Source: Aquaticitalea lipolytica
Lineage (GTDB): Bacteria; Bacteroidota; Bacteroidia; Flavobacteriales; Flavobacteriaceae
Direction of reading: 5' to 3'
Assembly (NCBI RefSeq): GCF_014641635.1
Contig: NZ_BMIC01000001.1
Coordinates: forward strand, 564,641 to 628,640
Length of the DNA: 64,000 nucleotides
Below, one piece after another: positions 31,033-40,307 of the stretch (positions are counted from its first letter, which is position 1; each line of letters starts with the position of its first letter). The translations under genes were made by a program, and so were the position numbers. The notes beneath the pieces are model-generated. The model was given only the letters and a program-made list of their open reading frames with translations, ran no database searches and had not been told where the DNA came from.

Positions 31033-32304
31033 TTATTTAGTGATTAACGAATTCCCAATAGCACATTGTAAACATTTATTCTTATCACAATATTCGACTT
31101 TTAACTGAAGTAATGCTTGCGATTGTAATGCTGATGCTGATACCTCTTTTAAATTATTAAAAGCATTAACTATGCTGTTTTTTTCAGAAGTAATATGCTG
31201 TGCAATTGTTAATATCACCTCATCATTTAATTCGCCTTTTTGTTTTGCATAGCAAAATTTTAACGGCAGAATAGTATTAATTAATAGCAAATCGATAAAC
31301 GATTTGGTAAGTATTTTCTTTGATGTTTTTGAAACCTTACTAAAGGTATAATGATTCTCCCAAAACACAGATGTTGAGACCATAAACAAACTATACAACT
31401 CATCTATTGTATTTGTGGCAATCACTTTTGAAAACAAATTATTGTGTTTATTATACAACATTGCCAATTGCGATAAACGAATAGTTGGAAAATTTGGAGG
31501 TCGTAATCTAAAAAACTGCAGAGGCACAACTTGTGTATTTGTTAACCCAAATTTTTGCTTTAAAAAAGCATATTCTTTTTGCAAACCTAAGTAATAAATA
31601 TCCTGTATATCATCGTTTAATAAACCTGCTTGTCCAAAAAATAAAGCTTCTAGCTGCTCTGGTTTAGATTGTAGTTTTCTTACTACAGAAAAATCGATAG
31701 ACTTGGCGAAACTAGAAAAGGCTTCACCATTAACTTTAAGACCAAAATTTTTAGCTAACAATTTAAAAAGCACAGCTTCCCAATCGTTCTTTGAAGCGAT
31801 TAGCAACTCATCAATAGTTTTGGCTTTACGCTCTAAACGCTCAAAAAATAATCGCTCTAACCAATTGTTGAGTGTAAACTCTGGTATAGCAGCAAAATCG
31901 TTTTCACAATTTATCCATTTATTTTGATTGGCAAACAGCTTTTGGTAGTTATGTAATACATCTTTATTGATAAAGGTTTTAAGCTCTAAAGTTGGTATTA
32001 CTGAATTGTCTTTTCTGTAAATTTCTGTATCATGCTCGTACACGACATGAAGTATTACATTATCATAAGCCGTATCTGTTTCATGGTTATGCACATACCA
32101 ATCGCTAGACTTAATATGCACCTCAACATTACCAGCCCAAAGTTGTTCACCAATATTTAGTTGAGCATTAAAAAAATCTGGACCAGCATTTAGGTTGTGT
32201 TGTCCAACAGAAACAATAGACACACTATCTTTATTTGTTGTTTTTAAATTGAGTGTATTAAATTTTTTATGTTGCCAAACATAATGAAGTAACTCTTCTT
32301 GCAT
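31033..32304 (-). CDS. DUF2851 family protein
   Basis: 423 residues. The N-terminal MQEELLHYVWQHKKF and NAGPDFFNAQLNIGEQLWAGNVEVHIKSSDWYVH motifs are those of DUF2851, a soluble family of Bacteroidota. A Cys group closes the protein (CDKNKCLQCAIG). I see no signal peptide. The NAGPDFFNA and EVH parts recall a nuclease-type fold, but this is not established. It is divergent from the PLP-enzyme gene. Confidence 0.88.
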   Translation of the reverse strand: MQEELLHYVWQHKKFNTLNLKTTNKDSVSIVSVGQHNLNAGPDFFNAQLNIGEQLWAGNVEVHIKSSDWYVHNHETDTAYDNVILHVVYEHDTEIYRKDNSVIPTLELKTFINKDVLHNYQKLFANQNKWINCENDFAAIPEFTLNNWLERLFFERLERKAKTIDELLIASKNDWEAVLFKLLAKNFGLKVNGEAFSSFAKSIDFSVVRKLQSKPEQLEALFFGQAGLLNDDIQDIYYLGLQKEYAFLKQKFGLTNTQVVPLQFFRLRPPNFPTIRLSQLAMLYNKHNNLFSKVIATNTIDELYSLFMVSTSVFWENHYTFSKVSKTSKKILTKSFIDLLLINTILPLKFCYAKQKGELNDEVILTIAQHITSEKNSIVNAFNNLKEVSASALQSQALLQLKVEYCDKNKCLQCAIGNSLITK

Positions 32305-32413
32305 GAGGCTAAAAATAATAAAATTACTTAGAACTTAACAACAAAACGACTTACAACCCTTTAAAGAAAAATCTAATTAATGTATATTCGCAGCCTATTT
32401 AAAGGTGATTGAT

Positions 32414-34258
32414 ATGCAAGACAATAAAATGCTGACTTATATAAATGAAGTGATAAAAAATATGCCAACAGACTGGTTGAATTTAACAACCCATCGATTG
32501 GATATTTATGATGAATCGTTAGCTAAAACAGAGTTTTTAGACCTGTTTGAGAATTTATATAACACCAATACTTATGATTCGTCTGCACTAAGTAAATTAC
32601 CAACAGCTTACGATTATATTAGATTAGGTCATCCATTATCGAGTGTACTCGAGTGGACAATTGCTAACTTAAATAATACAAAGTCAAAAAACGTTATTAG
32701 TTTTTCATCTAAAACGACACCTATTTTGGCTGTTTTAAGAAAGAATTTATTAGAACAAAAAGACACACAAATAGTTTATACTGACCAATTACCTCCTTTT
32801 TTTGATGCCGAACTAATAAAACGTGTTTATGGTTACTCATTTGACTTAAAGCATATTGAAAACATCAACAATTTGCCTCAGTATAATGGAAGCACTATTT
32901 ATATTTCACAACAAGATGATATCTGTAATTTTAATCTGAAACCAGAGGTTGACTTTTATATTAATACACATTCGCATTTTGGAAGTGTATTATTAGTTAA
33001 TGGTACGCAGAATGAAAGCTATGTTTCCGAAATTCAGCATGTGCGACGACGAGAAACTATTGCCATGACACCAGCCAATTGTTATGCAGCCTTAAAAGTG
33101 CTTACAGAGAAAACATCTTATGTTTTTAGTGATGCCTCTGTTGCTTCAAATAAAGCATCTGTATTAAATTCAATTGCAACTGTAACTGGCTCGTCAATAA
33201 AAGCATTAGTTGGTTCTAGCGGATTATCTATTCAGTATGCTATAATGATGGGACTCGTTCATGATGCATTAGATAACCATAAAGGCAAAGCCATAAAGTT
33301 TATTGTTCCACCTAATTGTTATGGTGGTACTAACGACCAAGCAAGACGTGTTGCTGCATGTATTGATAATGTAGAAGTGGTTGACTTACCAGTAGATGGT
33401 GATAACGATATGGTACAAAGTATTGACCAAGTTTTAAACACTATTGCTAAAGCAGATGCCATTCCTTATATCATTGCTGAAATACCAACAAACCCAAGAG
33501 TTGAAGTTCCAGATCTTATAAAATTAAAAGAGGTATTAAGCAAGGTGCGAAAAACATCAACTGGTGAGCATGCTATAGATCCAGTGTTTATATTAGATCA
33601 AACATTTTGTCCTAATGTTCAGTTTTTAGGAGATGATGATATGCTTTCATCGGTTAGAACTATTTCATATGTCAGTGGTTCTAAGTTTCCAAGTGGAGGA
33701 AAATGTACTGCTGGATACTGTGTAGCCAATAAAAAAGCGGAAGCGTTGATGGCTAAAATAGAACTACACTTAAAACTTTGCGATAATGAAGCTACAACGC
33801 TACAAATGGAAATACTAGCCAAGCAATTACCATCAATGAATCAACGTATTGCTGATGCTTATACCAATACACGAGACTTTGTAAGCTTTATCAATAAAAC
33901 ATTACCAGATGCAAAAATTAACTTTGTATCTGAACCATTGGCAGCGCAAGGGTTTACACCATCGGTGTTTTCATTAGATCTTCCTACTAAAGGTGCGACT
34001 GATGAAGAGAGAGAAACTTATAAAAGAGCCTTAAACCTTAAGTTAATTAATTTAATGATTACCGAAATTCCTAATGAGAGTAAGTTTTGCGTTAGTTATG
34101 GGCAATTAAAAGGCTGTTATTGGACTATTCCTGCAACATCAACACAAGGCACAACTAAAGAAGGTGATAAAGACTATATTGTACGTGCAGCATTATCTCC
34201 AAATATGGATTTAGACCATCATAAAAAGGTGTTTATAAAGTTTGTTGAAAGCATTTAA
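32414..34258 (+). CDS. Large PLP-dependent enzyme, Cys/Met-metabolism-like fold type I
   Basis: From the ATG at 32414 there are 614 residues (a GTG lies three codons earlier). The second half resembles cystathionine gamma-synthase family enzymes: PPNCYGGTNDQARR, IAEIPTNPRVEVPD, the PLP-nitrogen Asp in FILDQTF (residue ~395) and the Schiff-base Lys in SGSKFPSGGKCTAGY (K~424). It is about 200 residues longer than a normal CGS because of an N-terminal region of ~220 residues. Chemistry is likely on a sulfur amino acid or O-acyl-homoserine, but the substrate is not known. TATATTCG at 32383-32390 is a one-mismatch -7 box. No clear partners; a terminator follows. Confidence 0.75.
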   Translation: MQDNKMLTYINEVIKNMPTDWLNLTTHRLDIYDESLAKTEFLDLFENLYNTNTYDSSALSKLPTAYDYIRLGHPLSSVLEWTIANLNNTKSKNVISFSSKTTPILAVLRKNLLEQKDTQIVYTDQLPPFFDAELIKRVYGYSFDLKHIENINNLPQYNGSTIYISQQDDICNFNLKPEVDFYINTHSHFGSVLLVNGTQNESYVSEIQHVRRRETIAMTPANCYAALKVLTEKTSYVFSDASVASNKASVLNSIATVTGSSIKALVGSSGLSIQYAIMMGLVHDALDNHKGKAIKFIVPPNCYGGTNDQARRVAACIDNVEVVDLPVDGDNDMVQSIDQVLNTIAKADAIPYIIAEIPTNPRVEVPDLIKLKEVLSKVRKTSTGEHAIDPVFILDQTFCPNVQFLGDDDMLSSVRTISYVSGSKFPSGGKCTAGYCVANKKAEALMAKIELHLKLCDNEATTLQMEILAKQLPSMNQRIADAYTNTRDFVSFINKTLPDAKINFVSEPLAAQGFTPSVFSLDLPTKGATDEERETYKRALNLKLINLMITEIPNESKFCVSYGQLKGCYWTIPATSTQGTTKEGDKDYIVRAALSPNMDLDHHKKVFIKFVESI

Positions 34259-34298
34259 TACGCAACATCATTACAACCTTTTAATCTCTAGTTTTAGT

Positions 34299-34340
34299 AA
34301 ACTCACTTTATGATGTTGCCAAACAACATAAAGTGAGTTT
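34299..34340 (+). terminator. Terminator after the PLP enzyme gene
   Basis: ACTCACTTT pairs with AAAGTGAGT and inside it ATGTTG pairs with CAACAT, with a three-base bulge; TTTCTTTTG follows. Confidence 0.7.
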
Positions 34341-34384
34341 TCTTTTGTAAGTCTAAAAAAAGTTTTACATGTTTTACTTCATGA

Positions 34385-34461
34385 CCTTAGGTTGACCTTA
34401 GGTTAACCTGAAGGAGACCTTAAGGAGACCTGAAGGAGCCCTGAAGGAGCCCTGAAGGCAC
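34385..34461. repeat. Seven 11-bp tandem repeats
   Basis: Units: CCTTAGGTTGA, CCTTAGGTTAA, CCTGAAGGAGA, CCTTAAGGAGA, CCTGAAGGAGC (twice), CCTGAAGGCAC. Each carries a near-palindromic CCT-N-AGG core, and the phase is exactly 11 over 77 bp. It lies in the 424-bp gap before the AraC operon, which otherwise shows only the terminator at 34299 and the direct repeat at 34588. Confidence 0.85.
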
Positions 34462-34587
34462 TTTCGTTAAACGTATTTCTTTTTTTAATGCTAAAAACTA
34501 AGCTTAATTTAATTATTAATATTGTTTATTTAACCAATCTATACAGTTGCGCTGTACATAAACATTACTTTTTATTATAATAGATAA

Positions 34588-34621
34588 CCTTTCCTTAAAA
34601 AGTATTCGCCTTTCCTTAAAA
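34588..34621 (+). promoter_or_regulatory. 21-bp-spaced direct repeat, candidate AraC-family operator
   Basis: CCTTTCCTTAAAA occurs at 34588-34600 and 34609-34621, start to start 21 bp. It ends 61 bp before the first gene of an operon that encodes an AraC-type regulator. GAATTTTG at 34650-34657 is a one-mismatch -7 box downstream of it. Confidence 0.5.
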
Positions 34622-34682
34622 TATATACATCTGTAAGTACTGGTTTTTAGAATTTTGCCTTATAATTTATACTAGACAAAAA

Positions 34683-35633
34683 ATGAATACAAATCAATTT
34701 GGCAAACAAGGATGGACACCTGAAAGAATAGAGAATTTAAAAGGTAAAACATACATTATAACTGGTACTACAAGTGGTACAGGATTTGAAGCAGCAAAAA
34801 TACTACTCTCAAAGGGAGCAAAAGTGGTCATGCTTAATCGAAACCAAAAAAAATCAGCAGAGACCATCGTGACTTTAAAACAAGAACTTGGTAATAATAT
34901 TGATGTATCATCTATACAAATGGACTTGGCAGTACAAGCTTCTGTAAAAAAAGCAGCAGAAGAGGTACTTAAAACAGTCTCTCAAATCGATGCACTTATT
35001 TGTAACGCTGCTATTGCCCAAGTACCAAAACAAACACTTACGGTTGATGGTTTTGAAAGTCAGCTAGGTGTAAATCATTATGGTAACTTCTTATTACAAG
35101 GGCTTCTTTATCCACGTATTGAAGAATCTAAAGGACGTATAGTAACTGTAGGCAGTATGGGTTATAATTTAGGTATTAAGAACATTCAGTTTGACGACAT
35201 GAACTGGGATAAGAATTACAGTCCGAATGGAGTATATAGTCAAAGTAAATTAGCTCAGATTATGAGTGTTTACGAATTGCAAGACCGATTAAAAAAAGCT
35301 GATAAAACAAATGTAAAAGTTTATGCTTGTCATCCAGGTGCATCGCGAACTTCATTAATTAAAACCAACGGAAGTATGATGACTCGCTTTATTTGGCAAT
35401 TAATGAAATTATCTCCTTTGGTACAATCGGCAGAAAAAGGTTCTTATCCACAATTAATGTGTGCGACTGAACCAAACCTTAACCAAAATGGATTTTATGG
35501 TCCTACAGGAAGGAATTATTGGACAGGTCCCGTTGGAGAATGTAAATTAGAACCACACGCAAAAGATAAAGTTGTGGCAGTGAAGTTGTGGGAAGCATCA
35601 GAAGAAGCCACTGGTTTAAAGTGGAATTTTTAA
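34683..35633 (+). CDS. Short-chain dehydrogenase, protochlorophyllide-reductase-like
   Basis: 316 residues. The NAD(P) motif is TGTTSGTGFEAAKIL (normally TGxxxGxG), followed by NAAIAQ (family NAG/NAA), the catalytic Ser region VGSMGYNL and YSQSKLAQ (YxxxK). Length and the C-terminal GRNYWTGPVGE segment are those of the light-dependent protochlorophyllide-reductase-like SDR group, which in non-photosynthetic bacteria are general oxidoreductases. It is first in a four-gene operon with gaps of 23, 10 and 7 bp. Confidence 0.88.
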   Translation: MNTNQFGKQGWTPERIENLKGKTYIITGTTSGTGFEAAKILLSKGAKVVMLNRNQKKSAETIVTLKQELGNNIDVSSIQMDLAVQASVKKAAEEVLKTVSQIDALICNAAIAQVPKQTLTVDGFESQLGVNHYGNFLLQGLLYPRIEESKGRIVTVGSMGYNLGIKNIQFDDMNWDKNYSPNGVYSQSKLAQIMSVYELQDRLKKADKTNVKVYACHPGASRTSLIKTNGSMMTRFIWQLMKLSPLVQSAEKGSYPQLMCATEPNLNQNGFYGPTGRNYWTGPVGECKLEPHAKDKVVAVKLWEASEEATGLKWNF

Positions 35634-35656
35634 ATTAGAAGATTAAAAAAAACGAT

Positions 35657-36163
35657 ATGGATATTTTAAAAACAGCAACAGAATGGGCAAAAGCCGAACT
35701 TTTTTCAACACCATTTTTCATTCTTTTTGGAGTGCTATTTATAGCGGCAAGTTTTGGCTTTTGGCAATTGGGAAAAACTGATATGGCAAAAGCCTACATT
35801 ATTCCTTTATTAATAGCAGGCGCTTTACTAATGACTATAGGATTTGGATTATTTTTTACAAATAAATCTAGAATTGTAGCATTTGAAAAGGCATACAATA
35901 ATAATGCTTCTGCCTTTGTACAATCGGAAATTGAGCGTACTGAAGCAACTTTAAAGGAATATAATAATATTGTTTTTACTGCCATTCCGTTAATTATCGC
36001 TGCCTGTGCTCTAGTTATTTTCTTTGTCAACACACCAATTTGGCGAGCGAGTATGATTACAACTATTGCTATGCTTGTTGTTATTTTATTGATAGATGGT
36101 ACAGCCCATAGCAGAATTGAAGCTTATAATAAGCAATTACAATTAGTAGAAAAAAAGCACTAA
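35657..36163 (+). CDS. Four-helix integral membrane protein
   Basis: 168 residues with four hydrophobic segments (near residues 18-36, 48-66, 103-123 and 132-147). The loop between helices 2 and 3 is charged (FEKAYNNNASAFVQSEIERTEATLKEY). I do not recognise the family. The tight operon position between an SDR and an AraC regulator suggests it serves the same, unknown process. Confidence 0.75.
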   Translation: MDILKTATEWAKAELFSTPFFILFGVLFIAASFGFWQLGKTDMAKAYIIPLLIAGALLMTIGFGLFFTNKSRIVAFEKAYNNNASAFVQSEIERTEATLKEYNNIVFTAIPLIIAACALVIFFVNTPIWRASMITTIAMLVVILLIDGTAHSRIEAYNKQLQLVEKKH

Positions 36164-36173
36164 TTTTAGAACA

Positions 36174-37088
36174 ATGAAAGATATTATTAAGATAGACAGC
36201 ATCAACAGCATTCATAAAGCAATTGGTTTACCTAGTCCAGCACACCCACTGATTTCTGCCATTTCAACAAGAGAATTGAAGCAAAAACTACAAGTTTCGG
36301 CAGGCAAATACAGTTTCGATTTATACATAATTAGCTTAAAAGAAATTGGTACAGGTGCTTTTCAGTATGGTAGAAAATCATATGACTATCAGGATAGCAG
36401 CTTGGTATTTACAGCTCCTGGACAAGTTATGCAATTTGAGGAAGACTCAAACCAAAGAATACAAGATGGAGAAGGTTGGGATATTTTCTTTCATCCTGAT
36501 TTTATTAGACACTCGTCTTTAGCACATACAATTTCAGATTATACTTTTTTTGAATATGAAAACAACGAAGCCTTACATGTTTCAGACAAAGAGAAAAAAA
36601 TTCTATTAGATTTTGTAACCAATATTGCTAACGAAATAGACCAAAATATTGATAAACATACCCAAGAGTTAATCATCATTAATTTAGAAAGTATTTTAAA
36701 ATACAGCAAACGTTTTTATGACAGACAGTTCTATACGCGTAGTACTTATAACAAAGATTACTTAATTAAATTTGAGAAATTCTTAAAACACTATTTCGCT
36801 TCAAACCAATTAGTAGAACATGGTTTGCCAACGGTTCAGCAATGTGGCGAAGCTCTTCATTTATCTGGCTATTATTTAAGTGATTTGTTAAAGGTTGAAA
36901 CAGGAAAAACGACAAAAGAACATGTTTTGCTATTTATGGTTGAAGAAGCAAAAACCAAATTATTGAATTCAAATTCTTCAGTTAGCGAAATTGCCTACGA
37001 TTTTGGTTTTGAGTATCCGCAACATTTCAGTAAAGTATTTAAATCGAAAACAGGATTTAGTCCTTCTGAATACCGAAATTTAAATTAA
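36174..37088 (+). CDS. AraC family transcriptional regulator
   Basis: 304 residues. A cupin-like effector domain fills the N-terminal half (VFTAPGQVMQFEED near residue 78). The C-terminal ~100 residues hold two helix-turn-helix units: QQCGEALHLSGYYLSDLLKVETGKT and VSEIAYDFGFEYPQHFSKVFKSKTGFSPSEYR, the latter being the AraC signature. It is the third gene of the SDR operon, so it likely controls its own operon; the direct repeat at 34588 is the best candidate site. Confidence 0.93.
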   Translation: MKDIIKIDSINSIHKAIGLPSPAHPLISAISTRELKQKLQVSAGKYSFDLYIISLKEIGTGAFQYGRKSYDYQDSSLVFTAPGQVMQFEEDSNQRIQDGEGWDIFFHPDFIRHSSLAHTISDYTFFEYENNEALHVSDKEKKILLDFVTNIANEIDQNIDKHTQELIIINLESILKYSKRFYDRQFYTRSTYNKDYLIKFEKFLKHYFASNQLVEHGLPTVQQCGEALHLSGYYLSDLLKVETGKTTKEHVLLFMVEEAKTKLLNSNSSVSEIAYDFGFEYPQHFSKVFKSKTGFSPSEYRNLN

Positions 37089-37095
37089 ACAACTT

Positions 37096-37755
37096 ATGAG
37101 AGTTATAATAACAGGATCAACAGGTATGGTTGGCAAGGGCGTTTTGCTAGAATGTATTGATGATGCAAGAGTTGAAAATATTTTATTAATCAACAGAAGT
37201 TCTATTACTATGTCTCATCCCAAAATAAAAGAAATCATACATAAAGATTTCACTGATTTTAGCACTATTCAAAATGAATTTGCAAGTTATGATGCCTGTT
37301 TCCATTGTATGGGTGTATCATCGGCAGGTATAAGTGAAGAAGTCTATTATAAACTCACGTATACCATTTCAGAGGCATTGGTAAATACAATTTACGATGC
37401 AAATCCTAATATGTTATTTACCTATGTTTCAGGTGCAGGAACAGATAGCTCCGAACAAAGTAATACGATGTGGGCACGAGTAAAAGGAAAAACCGAAAAT
37501 ATGATTTTAAATAAAGGTTTTAAAGACGCTTATGCTTTTAGACCTGGAGCAATTTTACCAGAACGTGGTGTAAAATCTAAAACCAAATTGTACAATTTAT
37601 TCTATAGTATTACTAAACCTATATTTCCTTTATTAAAAAGAATGAAATCGGTTACAACTACTTCAAGAATTGGGCAAGCAATGATTAATTTGTATAACAA
37701 CCCTCAGTCCTTAAAACATCTTGAAGGCGCAGATATAAACAAAGTTGTTTTATAA
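37096..37755 (+). CDS. NAD(P)-binding Rossmann protein, atypical SDR/epimerase-like
   Basis: 219 residues starting MRVIITGSTGMVGKGVLLEC, with the TGxTGxxG nucleotide motif of atypical SDRs. Members of this group are often labelled epimerase or oxidoreductase. The catalytic YxxxK is not evident (the WARVKGKTE segment stands at that place), so it may bind nucleotide without standard SDR chemistry. It is the last gene of the operon. Confidence 0.82.
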   Translation: MRVIITGSTGMVGKGVLLECIDDARVENILLINRSSITMSHPKIKEIIHKDFTDFSTIQNEFASYDACFHCMGVSSAGISEEVYYKLTYTISEALVNTIYDANPNMLFTYVSGAGTDSSEQSNTMWARVKGKTENMILNKGFKDAYAFRPGAILPERGVKSKTKLYNLFYSITKPIFPLLKRMKSVTTTSRIGQAMINLYNNPQSLKHLEGADINKVVL

Positions 37756-37932
37756 AAAATGACTGGTTTACTCTATGCAAGTATTGAGTACTAATTACAA
37801 AAAACTCTGTATTTCTATTTTAAATATTAAAAAACTAAATTAGCTAAACTATCCAAAGACACCCTTATTGCTATTATTACAGGTGTTAGTGGTGAGCAAA
37901 AAGATTTAAATACAGTAATCAAGATTAGAATT

Positions 37933-38370
37933 ATGGCAAAGACAAAGACAACTTATACAGGAGAAAATGTAATAGATTTTATAAACTCATACGTTGACAA
38001 CGAACAGAAAAAAGCCGATAGTTTTAGTCTAATAAAATTATTGCAAGAATGGTCTGGAGAAGAAGCCAAAATGTTTGGACCAACTATTATTGGATTTGGG
38101 AACTACCATTATAAATATGCCAGCGGACATGAAGGCGATGCTCCAGTACTTGGGTTTTCTCCGAGAAAAGCAGCGTTCTCTCTCTATGTTTATTCTCATA
38201 CAGAAAAAAGTAAATTATTGTTAGCTGACCTTGGTAAATTTAAAATGGGTAAAGCCTGTATTTATGTGAAAAAACTTTCTGATATCGATATTAATGTTTT
38301 ACAAAAACTTAGTTTAGAATCTATTAAATATATTAGTGAGCATCATGAATGTTCTTGCAGAACCAAATAA
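37933..38370 (+). CDS. DUF1801 (YdhG-like) domain protein
   Basis: 145 residues, MAKTKTTYTGENVIDFINSYVDNEQKKADSF, with the family segments FGPTIIGFGNYHYKY and GFSPRKAAFSLYVY. DUF1801 proteins have a small alpha/beta fold of unknown function. The same frame stays open 34 codons upstream to a stop at 37828, and that stretch reads like protein (LSKDTLIAIITGVSGEQKDL) but has no ATG, so it may be the remnant of a fused or upstream gene. Confidence 0.85.
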   Translation: MAKTKTTYTGENVIDFINSYVDNEQKKADSFSLIKLLQEWSGEEAKMFGPTIIGFGNYHYKYASGHEGDAPVLGFSPRKAAFSLYVYSHTEKSKLLLADLGKFKMGKACIYVKKLSDIDINVLQKLSLESIKYISEHHECSCRTK

Positions 38371-38425
38371 ACCAATTAGCGAAACACAGAAACAATATTA
38401 GTATAACGTCTAAAATCATTAATCC

Positions 38426-40303
38426 TTATTCAGTGGTTGTTGCCATTGGAGACAAAAAACTTTCAATTAAGTCTTTAGGATGATTGGTTTTAGGTATTGA
38501 GAAGTTAAACCAATGTTGTAACTCTTTATTATATCCTGCCTTATTTAAATAGTTATGTAGAGCGAGGTTTAAACCCTTTGTGTATTTAGTATGGTTAGCA
38601 CCTTGTGGATCTTCGTGATATAAATCGTTTTGAGCAAATCCTTCAAAAGCAGGACCAGTTATTTGTATTCCAAACGCTTCAGGGTTTTTACCAATTGGAC
38701 TATGAACGGTTGTTGTAAACAGATGCCAAAATGCCGACTGAATACAGTTCTTTTCAAACAACTGCCTCACCACTTCTAACGAATCAATAGTTTCTTGTTC
38801 AGTTTGTGTTGGAAATCCGTACATAAGGTATGCATGCACCATGATATTGTTTTTTGAAAAATGATGCGTTACTCGTGTTACCTGAGCAATATCTACACCT
38901 TTTTTCATTTTAGCCAATAGTCGGTCGGAAGCCACTTCTAAGCCTCCAGTTACAGCAATACAACCTGATGCAGCCATGAGTTTACACAATTCAAAATCGA
39001 AAGTTTTTTCGAATCTAATGTTTGTCCACCACGTAATTTTGACATTTCTTTTTATCAGCGCATTAGATAATGCTCTTAACATTTTTGGTGGTGCAGCTTC
39101 ATCAACAAAATGAAACCCAGTAATACCTGTATCCTTAATTATTTTTTCAATTTTGTTTACTAAATCTTCAGCAGTTGTGTTTTGGTAATTACCAATATAA
39201 TCGAGGTTTACGTCACAAAACGAGCATTGTTTCCAGTAGCAACCATGTGAGATTGTTAGTTTATTCCATCTGGCATCTGTCCACATACGATGCATAGGAT
39301 TAACCACATCTAAAAAGGATACATATTTATGAAAAGGCAAACCAGAATAATTAGGTGCAGGTAAATTTTTATGATGAAAAATGGTGTTTGGTATTTTGTT
39401 TTTGTACACCACTTGTTCGTTTTCCAGCACATAGGTTCTTTCCAGTTCGTTGCTATTGCTATTACCGTCAATAAAACGCACTATTTTTAGCAAAGGTCCT
39501 TCGCCATCATCTAAGGTTATAAAATCTACAAATTCAAAAATTCTTGGGTCGCTAAGTGAACGTAACTCTGTGTTACAATAGCCACCACCAAAAGCCACAT
39601 AAATATCAGGAAACAGTTGTTTTATAAATTGAGCGCAACGCAAAGCAGCAAATAGGTTTCCAGGAAAAGGAATGGTAAAGCACACTAAATTTGGCTTATG
39701 CGTTTCAATTTTAGCTACCAAAATATCCAGCATTTGCTCTTCAATAATAGTTGGCTGATAGCTTAAAAACTCATCTATCTGGTCAAAACTACTAGCTGAA
39801 GTAGCAATTTGTTCGGCATATTTAGTAAATGCAAAAAACTCATCGACATTAGCTTGAATAAAATCGCCAATTTCTTCAATAAAAAGCGTGGCATAATGTT
39901 TCGCTTTATCGATGATGCCTATATCTCCAGCCTCCCATTTTATATCTGTATTAACGTTTACCAATCGGTGTCCTAATGGTAAAAAATCAGACTCTAAAAT
40001 TTTATGAGCTGTTATAATATCTTGCTTTTGAAGAAACTTAATCACCACATCAACCCTAGAAATGTAAAGCGCTTTCATTTTACGCACTTTAGGATAATGA
40101 TAATTCTCTAACGCATCAGCTTCCTGAAAAACAGTTTGCAGAAAATCGCCAGTAAAAATTGAGGTAAACAGTTCAATACTTAAATCGGAATGCGCAACAG
40201 AAATCTCCTGAGCTTCCAAAAACCCTTTAAGATATGCAGACGCAGGATACGCTGTATTTAACTGCGTAAAAGGTGGTGTAATAAAAAGGACTTTAGATTG
40301 CAT
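38426..40303 (-). CDS. B12-binding domain radical SAM protein
   Basis: 625 residues. The N-terminal part resembles a cobalamin-binding Rossmann domain (VLFITPPFTQLNTAYPASAYLKGFL ... PNLVCFTIPFPGNLFAALRCAQFI). The radical SAM domain begins near residue 345 with GCYWKQCSFCD, a CX4CX2C spacing instead of the usual CX3CX2C; this spacing recurs in related B12-radical SAM proteins I recall. The C-terminal third is typical (GFPTQTEQETIDSLE). It probably does methyl transfer or another radical rearrangement; no substrate clue is nearby. A TATCTTTG lies four bases before the ATG, suggesting a leaderless message. Confidence 0.88.
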   Translation of the reverse strand: MQSKVLFITPPFTQLNTAYPASAYLKGFLEAQEISVAHSDLSIELFTSIFTGDFLQTVFQEADALENYHYPKVRKMKALYISRVDVVIKFLQKQDIITAHKILESDFLPLGHRLVNVNTDIKWEAGDIGIIDKAKHYATLFIEEIGDFIQANVDEFFAFTKYAEQIATSASSFDQIDEFLSYQPTIIEEQMLDILVAKIETHKPNLVCFTIPFPGNLFAALRCAQFIKQLFPDIYVAFGGGYCNTELRSLSDPRIFEFVDFITLDDGEGPLLKIVRFIDGNSNSNELERTYVLENEQVVYKNKIPNTIFHHKNLPAPNYSGLPFHKYVSFLDVVNPMHRMWTDARWNKLTISHGCYWKQCSFCDVNLDYIGNYQNTTAEDLVNKIEKIIKDTGITGFHFVDEAAPPKMLRALSNALIKRNVKITWWTNIRFEKTFDFELCKLMAASGCIAVTGGLEVASDRLLAKMKKGVDIAQVTRVTHHFSKNNIMVHAYLMYGFPTQTEQETIDSLEVVRQLFEKNCIQSAFWHLFTTTVHSPIGKNPEAFGIQITGPAFEGFAQNDLYHEDPQGANHTKYTKGLNLALHNYLNKAGYNKELQHWFNFSIPKTNHPKDLIESFLSPMATTTE

Positions 40304-40307
40304 TATA

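Noticed and set aside
34385-34461. CRISPR array
   Set aside because: The 11-bp units are contiguous with no spacers and no cas genes are in the window.
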